Notes: a model not told the origin generated them from the sequence alone. 64,000 bases of DNA from Brachyspira intermedia PWS/A (GCF_000223215.1 NC_017243.1:62001-126000); one strand, 5' to 3'. Positions 8,183-15,949 are shown, counted from the stretch's first letter. Numbers and translations: made by a program.

Positions 8183-8932
8183 CTAAAAAATATTTTTAAT
8201 AAAAACATTGGCAACAAATCTTACTTTGCCGCCTATTTTTAATTTATCACTATTAAGAGGTACTTCAAAACTTTCATATAATTTATTATCTGGCGATAAT
8301 AAATAATTATCAAGTTTTAACGATATTCGCTTTATCATATAAATGTTATTTAGTTTTAACACATACAAGCCAGCACCTTGAAAACCTAAAGTATCGCATA
8401 ATACAATAGATGAATCTCTGATAATCGGCTCCATATCATCGCCTTTTTGAATAATAGCTATTAATTTACCTTCATATTTTTTTAATTCATTTGGTATTTG
8501 AATGGCATCCGCTGAATTCATATCTCCATTTATGACTTTAATTAAATTAAGATTCTTTTGTCCTGTTTCAAGCATAGAACTGCTATCCTCAAGTATGTAT
8601 TTACTGCTTTTTGCTATCCACTCGCCATTTATATTTTCTAATTCCTTATCAATATCATATTCTGATTTAAATTCATTTACAGTATATTTTTTATTTTCGG
8701 AACTATCTATATTATTTTTTATAAACATCTCTCCCTGACCTGTTATAAGCCAATGTAAATTAAAATTGTATACCTCTGCTAATTTTTCTAGTATTTCTGT
8801 AGGAGGATATGTCAAATTATTCTCATACCTAGAGTAAGATTTTTGATTAGTTCCCAAAATTTTGGAAATTTCTTCTTGAGATATGTTCAACTTTTTTCTA
8901 AATTCTCTTATTCTATCACCTATTTTCAGCAT
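8183..8932 (-). CDS. Prophage repressor: XRE helix-turn-helix plus S24 (LexA-like) peptidase domain
   Basis: The start at 8932 gives MLKIGDRIREFRKKLNISQ, the usual opening of an XRE domain (residues 1-60, with QEEISKILGTNQKSYSRYE as the DNA-binding helices). The C-terminal half is an S24-like domain (KGDDMEPIIRDSSIVLCD around the Ser nucleophile, then YVLKLNNIYMIKRI with the Lys of the Ser-Lys pair). Such proteins repress lytic genes and self-cleave after RecA activation. It faces away from the early operon, across a control region containing TTAGTA half-sites. An extra 22 in-frame codons upstream are hydrophobic and lack support as coding sequence. Confidence 0.85.
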   Translation of the reverse strand: MLKIGDRIREFRKKLNISQEEISKILGTNQKSYSRYENNLTYPPTEILEKLAEVYNFNLHWLITGQGEMFIKNNIDSSENKKYTVNEFKSEYDIDKELENINGEWIAKSSKYILEDSSSMLETGQKNLNLIKVINGDMNSADAIQIPNELKKYEGKLIAIIQKGDDMEPIIRDSSIVLCDTLGFQGAGLYVLKLNNIYMIKRISLKLDNYLLSPDNKLYESFEVPLNSDKLKIGGKVRFVANVFIKNIF

Positions 8933-8987
8933 AATATTAGTAAAAACCTTCGTAAAAGTATATTTTATAACTTTTTTTAGTAAAAAT

Positions 8988-9117
8988 ATTATAAACATAT
9001 TGACTTATACTAATATATTTAGTATAATAATAGTATAAGTATTAATTAATACCCGTTATTTATCGAAATATTACTAATAAAGTACAGTGTTTTTAGTAAT
9101 TTAAGTATAAAACGGGT
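8988..9117 (+). promoter_or_regulatory. Immunity switch: early promoter with operator dyads
   Basis: Rightward promoter: TTGACT (9000-9005), 17-base spacer, TATAAT (9023-9028). The spacer and -10 contain a perfect dyad TATACTAA-N5-TTAGTATA (9006-9026), ideally placed for repression. A leftward -10 (TATAAT on the minus strand, 8988-8993) faces the repressor. Further TTAGTA/TACTAA half-sites occur near 8935, 8976, 9069 and 9092. ACCCGTT (9051) and AACGGGT (about 9111-9117) are complementary and could close a long leader hairpin before the start at 9134. Confidence 0.65.
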
Positions 9118-9133
9118 AAAGATAAGAGGCTAT

Positions 9134-9382
9134 ATGAGTAATTATATAAGTAAACAAGTTGGAAAATACATTTCTTACAAATTAAAACTAAAAGGTATAA
9201 CCCATAATGATATAGCTAAATCAGCCAACTTATCTACTGCAATTATAACACATGTACTAAACGGACGCAAGAGTTCGCAAAAAGCTAAAAAAGCAATAGC
9301 AGCTGCATTAGGTTATACAGATTTTAGGATTTTAGAATATGAAGCTGTAAAGGCTGTAAATGATGAATTAAATAAAAAATAG
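9134..9382 (+). CDS. Ner/Cro-like DNA-binding regulator
   Basis: An 82-residue helix-turn-helix protein; the DNA-binding part is residues 10-50 (KGITHNDIAKSANLSTAIIT, then NGRKSSQKAKKAI). It is the first gene of the rightward early operon, divergent from the repressor, which is the position of ner in Mu and cro in lambdoid phages. It has an AAGAGG ribosome-binding site. Its stop codon overlaps the start of a 43-bp GC-rich repeat. It probably turns down early transcription and/or the repressor. Confidence 0.7.
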   Translation: MSNYISKQVGKYISYKLKLKGITHNDIAKSANLSTAIITHVLNGRKSSQKAKKAIAAALGYTDFRILEYEAVKAVNDELNKK

Positions 9383-9424
9383 ACGACTGTGGCGTCTGCC
9401 CACATTGCGTGCCGCCTATGGCGA
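9382..9424 (+). repeat. 43-bp GC-rich repeat, intergenic copy
   Basis: Same repeat as at 11383-11425 (two differences) and, inverted, 6310-6352. It begins inside the stop codon of the ner-like gene and ends just before GGAGG and the start of the next gene, so here it serves as a leader and is not translated. Confidence 0.85.
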
Positions 9425-9439
9425 AGGAGGTGATAAGGT

Positions 9440-9790
9440 ATGAAAAAACTTGAATACGGACTTATAGCAAACAGACATAATATGCCTGTTAATGATTTTA
9501 TATTTAATAGGATAAAAGACCCTACTAAAATAAGAAATATAGAAGCTGAAGCATACAGAAAAATTAAAACAATAGCAAATGATTGCAAAGAAGAAAAATA
9601 TATAAAACTGGATTTGTATGTTACAGGTTTATCAGCGGCTTTGATTTCAGTAATAAAGGCTTGTAAAAAAGTACATAGAGAAGATTTTATTAATATCAAA
9701 CTTGTATTAAAGCATTACAGTTGGAAAAATAAAAATTATCATAACCAAACAATATTTTTTATAAATAAATTAATTAACGGAGGTAAATAA
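9440..9790 (+). CDS. Conserved phage hypothetical protein
   Basis: A 116-residue protein with strong ribosome-binding site GGAGGTGATAAGGT. The central LDLYVTGLSAALISVIKACKK and the later VLKHYSW...NQTIF resemble a small protein common in phages of low-GC bacteria, but no function is known to me. It overlaps the next start by one base and so belongs to the early operon. Confidence 0.6.
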   Translation: MKKLEYGLIANRHNMPVNDFIFNRIKDPTKIRNIEAEAYRKIKTIANDCKEEKYIKLDLYVTGLSAALISVIKACKKVHREDFINIKLVLKHYSWKNKNYHNQTIFFINKLINGGK

Positions 9791-10407
9791 TGGATAATAA
9801 TTTTGATGAAAGCAAATTTATGAAAAATGCACAGGGAGCTTTTATTCCTATAGAGAATGTAAAGCCTGTAGATAAGCTTAGAGATGATTTAGTAAAAAAT
9901 CTTATGTCTAAAACTAAGAAAGTACAAAAAATAATAGAGGATCATAGAAATATATGCTGGGAGGATATAAAAGCATTTTTAGAAATATCAGCTTCAGAGC
10001 ATAATGTAAAATACGGAGGAGAAAAAGGAAATATTACACTTTTGAGTTATGACGGAAAATATAAAGTAGTTATAGCTAATCAGGACTATATCAGCTTTAA
10101 TGAGAAACTTCAGATAGCAAAAGATTTGATTGATGAATGCATAAGGAAATGGGCAAAGGGAGCAGATAAAAATTTATTAGCATTAGTAAACGATGCTTTC
10201 AAAGTAGATAAGCAGGGAAAAATAAGCACAGAAAAAATATTAGGTTTGAGAAGACTCGAAATAAATGACTTTACTTGGAATGAAGCTATGAAAGCAATAA
10301 CAGAATCAATTACAGTAGAGGATAGCAAAAGATATATACGTTTTTATGAAAGAAGAGATAAAGACGGAAAATATGAACATATCTCTTTAAGTCCTCAAAG
10401 TTTATAA
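9790..10407 (+). CDS. DUF3164 family Mu-like early protein
   Basis: A 205-residue protein that fits the DUF3164 family across its length: GAFIPIENVKPVDKLRDDLV at the start, YGGEKGNITLLSYDGKYKV in the middle, then LIDECIRKWAKGA, AFKVDKQGKI and YIRFYERRDKDG at the end. DUF3164 genes are a standard part of the early region of Mu-like phages near the transposase genes; their function is unknown. Spacing to both neighbours is tight (one-base overlap upstream, AAAGGAG before the next gene). Confidence 0.88.
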   Translation: MDNNFDESKFMKNAQGAFIPIENVKPVDKLRDDLVKNLMSKTKKVQKIIEDHRNICWEDIKAFLEISASEHNVKYGGEKGNITLLSYDGKYKVVIANQDYISFNEKLQIAKDLIDECIRKWAKGADKNLLALVNDAFKVDKQGKISTEKILGLRRLEINDFTWNEAMKAITESITVEDSKRYIRFYERRDKDGKYEHISLSPQSL

Positions 10408-10419
10408 AAGGAGATAATT

Positions 10420-10673
10420 ATGGAAAGAGAAAAAAGAGAAAAACTTTTATTAAGTATAGCTTTAAAAGAACTTAAAACAAAAAAGAAAAAACTTTGGAAA
10501 AAGAAAAAGCTAAAGCTATAAATGCAAGAAATAAGCAAAGAGAAATATTAGATGAAGCAGGTTCAAGAGCAAAAAGAACTACTGCAAATGCTAGGGTAAG
10601 CATACTATGGGAAAGCGTACATGAAATAGAGGCTGATATTCAGCTGTTGGAAAATATGATTAAAGAAATTTAA
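10420..10673 (+). pseudogene. Small coiled-coil early protein, frame break at an A-run
   Basis: A good ribosome-binding site (AAAGGAG) precedes ATG 10420. The frame begins MEREKREKLLLSIALKELK, then meets AAAAAAG/AAAAAA (10479-10491) and stops at a TAA about 30 bases on. In the -1 frame a clean continuation (ARNKQREILDEAGSRAKRT... ending IQLLENMIKEI) runs to 10673. Joined, the product would be ~84 residues of helical, charged sequence. In the first frame the break contains A AAA AAG, a classic -1 slippery heptamer. Whether the join happens in the cell or reflects a missing base call is unknown. Confidence 0.6.
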
Positions 10674-10697
10674 AAAGTAAAGAAGGAAATAACAGAA

Positions 10698-10982
10698 ATG
10701 ACAGAATATAATTCACAGGAACGTATTTGTGCAATAATAGAATTACTTGCAAAATCATTTCCTAGAGCATTAAAAACAAAAGAGCTTGCTAATATTTTGA
10801 AAACTAAAGAAGCTAATATATCAAGAGATATAAAAGTTTTTGAGAAGTTTGATTTTATAAGCAAGAATGAAAATGGAATAAGACTTTCAAGGAAGTTTGC
10901 TTCTATTTCAGAAGAGATGAAGCGTGGTTATGATACTGCGATTGCTAAACTTCAGGAAGAGAAAAAAGAATATTTCAATTAG
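10698..10982 (+). CDS. Winged-helix DNA-binding protein of the early region
   Basis: A 94-residue protein. Residues 5-65 form a helix-turn-helix/winged-helix unit (AIIELLAKSFPRALKTKELA, then ANISRDIKVFEKFDFI), similar to the IclR/DeoR-type modules found as small regulators in Mu-like early operons. The C-terminus is a charged helix. Target unknown. Confidence 0.65.
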   Translation: MTEYNSQERICAIIELLAKSFPRALKTKELANILKTKEANISRDIKVFEKFDFISKNENGIRLSRKFASISEEMKRGYDTAIAKLQEEKKEYFN

Positions 10983-11014
10983 CATAAAAAAGCTAAAAAA
11001 TAAAACAAAGTATT

Positions 11015-11557
11015 ATGTTGTATAAAGATAAAAACGGCAGCTATACAAGCGATTATCTGCTTGACGGAGAATTTACCAGAGAAATGGATAATAACTTTAA
11101 AAAAAGCAAAAAGCCGAGTGCCGATAGTTGTGAAACTATCGGGGATCAATACGAGGCTTGCAGCGATAAATATGAAAAAGTTTTTGACAATTATAATCTT
11201 GATAATGAGGATAGAGACTTTTACGCCTGTACGCCTGCGGTGTGGGGAGACAACTGTCAAAATAAAGATGACGACTGTCCGCCTGTGGCGATTGATAATT
11301 TTGTTGATAAACTTTTTTCAAACGATCCTTTTGAAGAAAGCAGTTTAGACTTAGAAAATGAAGAGTATGAAGGTTTTGACCCGACGACTGTGGCGTCTGC
11401 CCACCTTGCGTGCCGCCTGTGGCGAGAAAAATTGGATAAAGATAATCCGTTTATTCAGTATGAGATGGAAGATAATAAAGTCATAGCTGATTTAAATGAG
11501 TTAAGAGAAATAACAAAAAATACTTTTGAAAAATTTAAAAATAAAATTATAAAGTGA
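11015..11557 (+). CDS. Acidic protein of unknown function carrying several in-frame GC-rich inserts
   Basis: The 180-residue product is unlike any family I recognise. It is acidic, with much Asp, Glu and Asn, and includes Cys-rich pieces that coincide exactly with GC-rich repeat DNA: 11112-11160 (PSADSCETIGDQYEACS), 11230-11292 (ACTPAVWGDN...DDDCPPVAI) and 11383-11425 (TTVASAHLACRLWR). Outside these inserts it is ordinary AT-rich coding sequence. Its frame remains open through all inserts. It lies between the winged-helix gene and the DUF3102 gene, in the early operon. Confidence 0.55.
   Translation: MLYKDKNGSYTSDYLLDGEFTREMDNNFKKSKKPSADSCETIGDQYEACSDKYEKVFDNYNLDNEDRDFYACTPAVWGDNCQNKDDDCPPVAIDNFVDKLFSNDPFEESSLDLENEEYEGFDPTTVASAHLACRLWREKLDKDNPFIQYEMEDNKVIADLNELREITKNTFEKFKNKIIK
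11112..11160 (+). repeat. Tandem-GA element, in-frame copy
   Basis: AAGCC-GA-GT, then hairpin CCGATAGTT/AACTATCGG, then an eight-base linker GGATCAAT, then AC-GA-GGCTT. It is homologous to the minus-strand copy at 7139-7215, where the same positions read CAAGTC-GA-GT and GC-GA-GACTTG. Both arms changed, and pairing is kept in both copies. Here it lies inside a reading frame, not in a leader. Confidence 0.75.
11383..11425 (+). repeat. 43-bp GC-rich repeat, in-frame copy
   Basis: Identical to the reverse complement of 6310-6352. Here the opposite strand is sense and the peptide is TTVASAHLACRLWR, unrelated to that encoded in the gpF gene. Confidence 0.85.
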
Positions 11558-11639
11558 GTGTGAGGACATAGCAATTGACAAAGGAAATTGCTATGTGATT
11601 AAATCCGAACACGAACATAGCAGTTAAAAGGAGCTATAA
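11558..11639 (+). promoter_or_regulatory. Tandem-GA leader element before DUF3102 gene
   Basis: The leader reads GT-GA-GTGT-GA-GGA, hairpin CATAGCAATT/AATTGCTATG, linker TGATTAAA, then TCC-GA-ACAC-GA-AC and CATAGCAG. Every arm pairs with its partner and both GA/GA positions are kept, although stem sequences differ from the GCC/GGC type. It ends in its own AAAAGGAG and the start at 11640. Confidence 0.75.
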
Positions 11640-12569
11640 ATGTCACGTAAAAAAATAACAGAAGAACAATCAAATGATACAAATATAATTGATACAGCCA
11701 TAGAAATTGAGAATAAAGAAAGAATATCAAAAGAAATCACTATTGAAGAAGTAGAAAAAACATATTTTACAGATACTTATGATTATTCAAGAGTTGTTGA
11801 AGAAATAAAGTTTTATCAGGAACAGGCAGGAAATGCATTCATAGAAATGGGTAAAAGACTTTTAAGAATAAAAGCACATGAGGAACATGGTATGTTTATG
11901 CTTGCTTTGGAAGAATTAAATATTGCAAGCAGAACGGCAAGTTATGCTATGGTTGCTGCTAGAAGATTTTCAAATTCGCAATCGATTGCGAATTTGGGTA
12001 CTACAAAAATGATAGCTTTAACAGTATTAGAAGATGAAGAAGTAAAAGAGCTTGAAGATACTAATCAAATATTCGGAATGACTTTTGATGAAATAGATAA
12101 AATGTCTGTACGGGAATTAAAGAAAAATTTGAGAGAAGCTAAAGAAAAAAATAAACAGGATAGAGAAGCTCTTGAAAATGTAATAAAACAGAAAGAAGAA
12201 AAAAATAATGAGCTTGAAAGACAAATTAGAGGTTTAGATCCGATAAGTGCTGAAAGGTTAGCTCAGGAAAAATGCGAAGAAATATCTAAAGATTTCCTAA
12301 AAAAGATAGCAAGTATTGAGATGGATTTTTTCTCATTAAAACAAATGATGAATGCAGTACAATCTATAGAAGGAATAAATCTTGTAATTATTGAAGAGTT
12401 TCAGGAAAGATTTTCAAATGCTTTTGCTAATTTAGAAAAAGAAAGACAAAATTTTTATGATATATATGATAACCCTCATGTATATTCAAGAGAAGAACAG
12501 CTTGAACTCGGTATTATAAAAAATTACGGTGATAATATGAAAGATGAAAAAAGATATTATATAGATTAA
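11640..12569 (+). CDS. DUF3102-like phage protein
   Basis: A 309-residue protein. Residues 50-115 (FYQEQAGNAFIEMGKRLLRI, HGMFMLALEELNIASRTASY) fit the DUF3102 family, found in phages and plasmids; the next ~100 residues are a coiled coil of Lys/Glu/Asn. AAAAGGAG lies seven bases before the start. A perfect 26-base palindrome (11971-11996) lies in frame in the middle of the DUF3102 region and encodes NSQSIANL. Function unknown; position just before the transposase suggests an early role. Confidence 0.7.
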   Translation: MSRKKITEEQSNDTNIIDTAIEIENKERISKEITIEEVEKTYFTDTYDYSRVVEEIKFYQEQAGNAFIEMGKRLLRIKAHEEHGMFMLALEELNIASRTASYAMVAARRFSNSQSIANLGTTKMIALTVLEDEEVKELEDTNQIFGMTFDEIDKMSVRELKKNLREAKEKNKQDREALENVIKQKEEKNNELERQIRGLDPISAERLAQEKCEEISKDFLKKIASIEMDFFSLKQMMNAVQSIEGINLVIIEEFQERFSNAFANLEKERQNFYDIYDNPHVYSREEQLELGIIKNYGDNMKDEKRYYID

Positions 12570-12635
12570 AAATTAAATATTTTATTTTGAAACGTAGTAA
12601 GTAGTAATAAGATAGAAAGCTGGAGCATAACAATA

Positions 12636-12720
12636 AAGGAGAAATGAAAACGAGGCAGCTAATAACTGACAAAGTCTGTTATTAGCTTATTAATAGCCGA
12701 GTTTGAATATAGCAATAATC
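12636..12720 (+). promoter_or_regulatory. Tandem-GA leader element before MuA transposase
   Basis: AAGGAG (12636-12641) is separated from ATG 12721 by AT-GA-AAAC-GA-GGC, hairpin AGCTAATAAC/GTTATTAGCT, linker TATTAATA, then GCC-GA-GTTT-GA-AT and ATAGCAATAATC. The arms pair perfectly and both GA/GA pairs are present. A 13-codon frame (ATG 12644 to TAG 12685) follows the Shine-Dalgarno and could act as a leader peptide. Confidence 0.75.
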
Positions 12721-14445
12721 ATGAATGAATGGGTATTAAAAATGCAGGAAGCTAAAACTGCAAAAGAACGTAAAAAGATAGTTGAAGAATATTCACGAAT
12801 TATTGGGCGTTCTGTAAGTTTTTGCTATAAAGAGTTGAAAAAGAATGGATATGATTCTAAAAGAGCTAAAAGAAAAGATATAGGCAAAAAAAATATAGAT
12901 GATAATACCATAAAAATTGTAGCTTCTTTAGTAAAGACTGGAATAAGAGAAAATGGTAAAAAAACTATGCCTGTAAATGTTGCTTTGGATATGCTAAAAA
13001 GAAATGGTTATGATATTAATATAAAAACAAGCAGAATGAGAGAGATATTGAAAGATTCAAAAATAGATGCAGACAGATTAAAAAAAGATAGTCATAATAT
13101 AAGGCTTAGAAGTGAATATCCTAATCAGGTACATCAAGTAGATCCAAGTGTAGCTTTAATATATTTTGCTCCAGAATCAGAAGACGGTAAAAGTAAAATG
13201 AAAATTATTGAAGATAGTGAATATTACAAAAATAAAGATTTCTTCAATGATGCTAAAGATAAAAAAGGAAAAAAGATAAGGAGAAAAAAATGTTTAAGAT
13301 ACGTTTTAACGGATCATTATTCAGGCAGTATATGTTTAAGATATTATGCTGCTTATGGAGAAACAGCAGAATATCTTTATGATTTTTTGCTTTATGCTTG
13401 GAGTAAAAAAGAAAGAGAAGATTATGCATTTCATGGAGTACCTGAAATACTTGTATGGGATAAAGGTTCTGCTAATACTTCAAAATCTGTAGCCAATGCT
13501 TTAAGAAGTTTGAAAGTAAAAACAATAGCTCATTCTACAGGCAATTCAAGGGCTAAAGGACAGGTAGAGAATGCAAACAATTTGATAGAAACTCATTTTG
13601 AATGTCTTTTCAGACTTGAAGCTATATCAAGTATAGAAGAATTAAATGAAGCTGCAGAGCGATTTTGTGTTGAATATAATACAAAAATGAAAATAAAAAG
13701 AATGGGACAAATTATAAACAGCAGATATTTGTTATGGCAAAAAATTACATTAGAACAATTAAGAGAACTTCCAGATATAGAAGTATGCAAACAAATATTT
13801 TCTGCAGGAGTGTTAAAAAGAAAAGTAAAAAGTGATTTGACTATCAGTATGTATCATGCTAAAGCAAAAAGAACTCTATATTATAGTTTAATCAATTTAG
13901 GAGTTGAAAAAGGAGATGAGATAAATGCTCAAGCCGTATTATTTGGAGATAAATATAAAGCAATAATTTGGTTTAATAGAAAAAATGAATATGGAGAATC
14001 TGAAGAATTAAGCTATGAGATAGAACCTATAGAAATTGATGAGGCTGGTTTCGACATAAATGCAGCAGTAATTGGTAAAGAATATAAACAGACAAAATTA
14101 ACTGAAAATGAGAATGATATTAAAGAAATAGAAAATATTTCTGAAGAAATAAAAAGACAGGAAATATTAAAATCTCATTCTCTAATACAGCCAGATATTA
14201 AGTTTATTTATCAAAAAGAAGGAGAAAAAATTAATTTAGATAAAAATGATAATGACTCTAGAGAGATTTTATTATCGTATGTTGAAGTGATGGAAAAAGT
14301 AAAATCGGGATTAGGATATGTTCCAGATGATTTAGCTGAGGAATTAAAGAAAGATTATCCTAACGGCGTTGAATATGGGTATGTTGACGAGATAATCAGA
14401 TTTTGGAAAAATAAAGAAGATAAGGAGAATGAAAATATAATTTAA
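12721..14445 (+). CDS. MuA-type DDE transposase
   Basis: I place the start at ATG 12721, right after the ATAGCAATAATC end of the leader element, rather than at TTG 12703. The ~574-residue protein has an N-terminal helical DNA-binding part (RIIGRSVSFCYKELKKNGYD) and a catalytic core with the DDE triad: the first Asp in HQVDPSVAL, the second in LVWDKGSANTS, and Glu in GQVENANNLIETHFE. The beta-barrel and a long acidic C-terminal tail follow. MuA joins phage ends to target DNA in replicative transposition and cooperates with the MuB ATPase encoded next. Its strand, size and neighbour are as in Mu. Confidence 0.92.
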   Translation: MNEWVLKMQEAKTAKERKKIVEEYSRIIGRSVSFCYKELKKNGYDSKRAKRKDIGKKNIDDNTIKIVASLVKTGIRENGKKTMPVNVALDMLKRNGYDINIKTSRMREILKDSKIDADRLKKDSHNIRLRSEYPNQVHQVDPSVALIYFAPESEDGKSKMKIIEDSEYYKNKDFFNDAKDKKGKKIRRKKCLRYVLTDHYSGSICLRYYAAYGETAEYLYDFLLYAWSKKEREDYAFHGVPEILVWDKGSANTSKSVANALRSLKVKTIAHSTGNSRAKGQVENANNLIETHFECLFRLEAISSIEELNEAAERFCVEYNTKMKIKRMGQIINSRYLLWQKITLEQLRELPDIEVCKQIFSAGVLKRKVKSDLTISMYHAKAKRTLYYSLINLGVEKGDEINAQAVLFGDKYKAIIWFNRKNEYGESEELSYEIEPIEIDEAGFDINAAVIGKEYKQTKLTENENDIKEIENISEEIKRQEILKSHSLIQPDIKFIYQKEGEKINLDKNDNDSREILLSYVEVMEKVKSGLGYVPDDLAEELKKDYPNGVEYGYVDEIIRFWKNKEDKENENII

Positions 14446-14465
14446 CGAGCCAAACTTGTTTGACA

Positions 14466-14560
14466 TCTTCTTTATATGTCGATAGCGAGTATTGCCTACG
14501 GCACGCACCGAATAGGTGCCTACTCGGCAAGGCGGCAATAATAAAAAATAAAGAAGCTAA
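14466..14560 (+). repeat. GC-rich palindromic insert downstream of MuA
   Basis: AT-rich sequence is interrupted by stacked palindromes: TGCCTACGGCA, GCACCGAATAGGTGC and GCCTACTCGGCAAGGC. ATAGGTGCCTACTCGGCAA (14512-14530) recurs exactly inside the tape measure gene (23921-23939), where it is translated. It probably belongs to the same vocabulary as the leader elements but lacks the tandem-GA frame. AAGGAG follows at about 14573. Confidence 0.7.
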
Positions 14561-14584
14561 AGAGGATAATCAAGGAGTTGGCTG

Positions 14585-14650
14585 ATGTTAATAGTAATTA
14601 TATATTCAGTAATAATTGCTGCAGCTTTATTTTTGTTTATAAAATATTAA
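14585..14650 (+). CDS. 21-residue membrane peptide
   Basis: ATG 14585 lies seven bases after AAGGAG and opens MLIVIIYSVIIAAALFLFIKY, a single hydrophobic segment with a Lys-Tyr end. The site and composition look real, but a peptide this short cannot be confirmed without comparison. It lies between MuA and MuB. Confidence 0.35.
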   Translation: MLIVIIYSVIIAAALFLFIKY

Positions 14651-14660
14651 AAAATTAAAA

Positions 14661-14726
14661 AGGAGGTGGATGAATGCCGCCGCTTATACATCCATGTAGC
14701 GTCGGCATAAAAACATCCGTGTTTTT
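14661..14726 (+). promoter_or_regulatory. Hairpin leader with upstream ORF between Shine-Dalgarno and MuB start
   Basis: AGGAGG (14661-14666) is 60 bases from the MuB ATG. Between them is a nested hairpin: GGATG...CATCC, AATGCCG...CGGCAT and CGCT...AGCG. ATG 14674 is seven bases after the Shine-Dalgarno and starts a 20-codon frame whose stop (14734-14736) lies just past the MuB start, so translation of the two could be coupled. The end, CATCC..GTTTTTATGG, resembles the tube leader at 22808-22838. Confidence 0.6.
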
Positions 14727-15587
14727 ATGGCAATAAATATAAAAGCATTTAGAAAGTTTGGATTTAAGCATGATCCTTTCTTTGGTGATATAGAAAAAAT
14801 GGAAGATGTATATTTAAACGGTGATATGCGTTTTATGACAGAGTTTATATGTCAGACAGCAAAGCAAGGAGGAATGGTAGCTTTAATTGGAGAAAGCGGA
14901 AGCGGTAAAACTACTTTAAGAAGATATGCTATTGACACTATGGAAAAAGAAAATCAAAGAGTAAAAATAATACAATGTAAGATTATAGATAAAACCAGAC
15001 TTTCCGTAGGAGCTATATGCGATTCTATAATATTAGATGTTTCTTCAGAATCTCCAAAAAAGAGTTTAGAAGCTAAAGCAAGGCAGGTTGAAAGAATATT
15101 AACTAATTCATCAAGAATGGGATTTGCTCATGTACTCATAATAGAAGAAGCACATGATTTAAGTATAGCAACACTCAAATATCTAAAAAGATTTTGGGAG
15201 CTTGAGGACGGATTGAAAAAATTACTTTCAATACTTTTAATAGGACAGACAGAACTAGCAGGCAAATTAGATGAAAGTAAAAATTATGAAGCTAGAGAAA
15301 TTATAAGAAGAATGGAATTATTAAAAATAGAACCTTTATCTGATCCTAAAGATATAAAAACATATTTACAATTAAAGTTTGCCAAAGCTGGAGTGAATAT
15401 TGATGATATTATTACAGACAAAGGTATAGAGGCAATATCTTCAAAACTTTCAAGTAAATTATTAAAAGGTACAACAATAAGTAAAGCCTATCCTTTAAGT
15501 ATAAATAATTTAATGAGAAGAGCAATAAATAAGGCTTATGATTTAAAAATAAATAAAATTGATGAACATTTAATAATGAGTTTATAA
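14727..15587 (+). CDS. MuB-type AAA+ ATPase (transposition target selector)
   Basis: A 286-residue AAA+ protein with Walker A GESGSGKTT (residues ~56-64) and Walker B VLIIEEAHD (~138-146), a sensor region SILLIGQTELAGK and a C-terminal helical domain. It resembles the ExeA/MuB group. In Mu, MuB binds target DNA with ATP, delivers it to MuA and provides target immunity. The gene directly follows MuA, as in Mu. Its leader is unusual (see 14661-14726). Confidence 0.9.
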   Translation: MAINIKAFRKFGFKHDPFFGDIEKMEDVYLNGDMRFMTEFICQTAKQGGMVALIGESGSGKTTLRRYAIDTMEKENQRVKIIQCKIIDKTRLSVGAICDSIILDVSSESPKKSLEAKARQVERILTNSSRMGFAHVLIIEEAHDLSIATLKYLKRFWELEDGLKKLLSILLIGQTELAGKLDESKNYEAREIIRRMELLKIEPLSDPKDIKTYLQLKFAKAGVNIDDIITDKGIEAISSKLSSKLLKGTTISKAYPLSINNLMRRAINKAYDLKINKIDEHLIMSL

Positions 15588-15617
15588 GTTATTTTAATAT
15601 AGTTTAAGGAGGAAAAG

Positions 15618-15939
15618 ATGGATAAAAATAAATATAAAACTTTAGCTATAGGTATAGATAAAGAAATTTATGCAGAGTTAGATAAATACTGCAAAGAAAA
15701 ATCTATTACTAAAAGCCAATTTATGAGAAAAATTGTAAATAATATTTTAAAAAGGATTATAAAAAACATATAAGAGAAAAAGATAATAGAATTGTAAAAG
15801 TAGAGGTAGATAATTATTCAGAATTAGAGGAATACGTAAAAGAAAAAAATTCGGTAATATTTCATCTTTTGCAACATACTCTATGGCACAATGGATGTCA
15901 AAATATCCATTAAAAAATGATAAAGATAAAAAAGGCTAA
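15618..15939 (+). pseudogene. Ribbon-helix-helix-like small regulator, two frame breaks
   Basis: GGAGG precedes ATG 15618. The first ~45 residues (KTLAIGIDKEIYAELDKYCK, SITKSQFMRKIVNNIL) look like a ribbon-helix-helix DNA-binding domain. The frame then stops; a -1 change at the A5 run 15749-15753 opens KDYKKHIREKDNRIVKVEVD..., and a second -1 change at the A7 run 15843-15849 opens FGNISSFATYSMAQWMSKYP to the stop at 15939. Both breaks would be repaired by one added A. The complete protein would be ~108 residues. Confidence 0.55.
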
Positions 15940-15949
15940 TTAAAGCGTA

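Noticed and set aside
11061-11348. Alternative frames across the GC-rich inserts of the 11015-11557 gene
   Set aside because: They exist because palindromic GC-rich DNA lacks stops on both strands; no ribosome-binding site or domain supports them.
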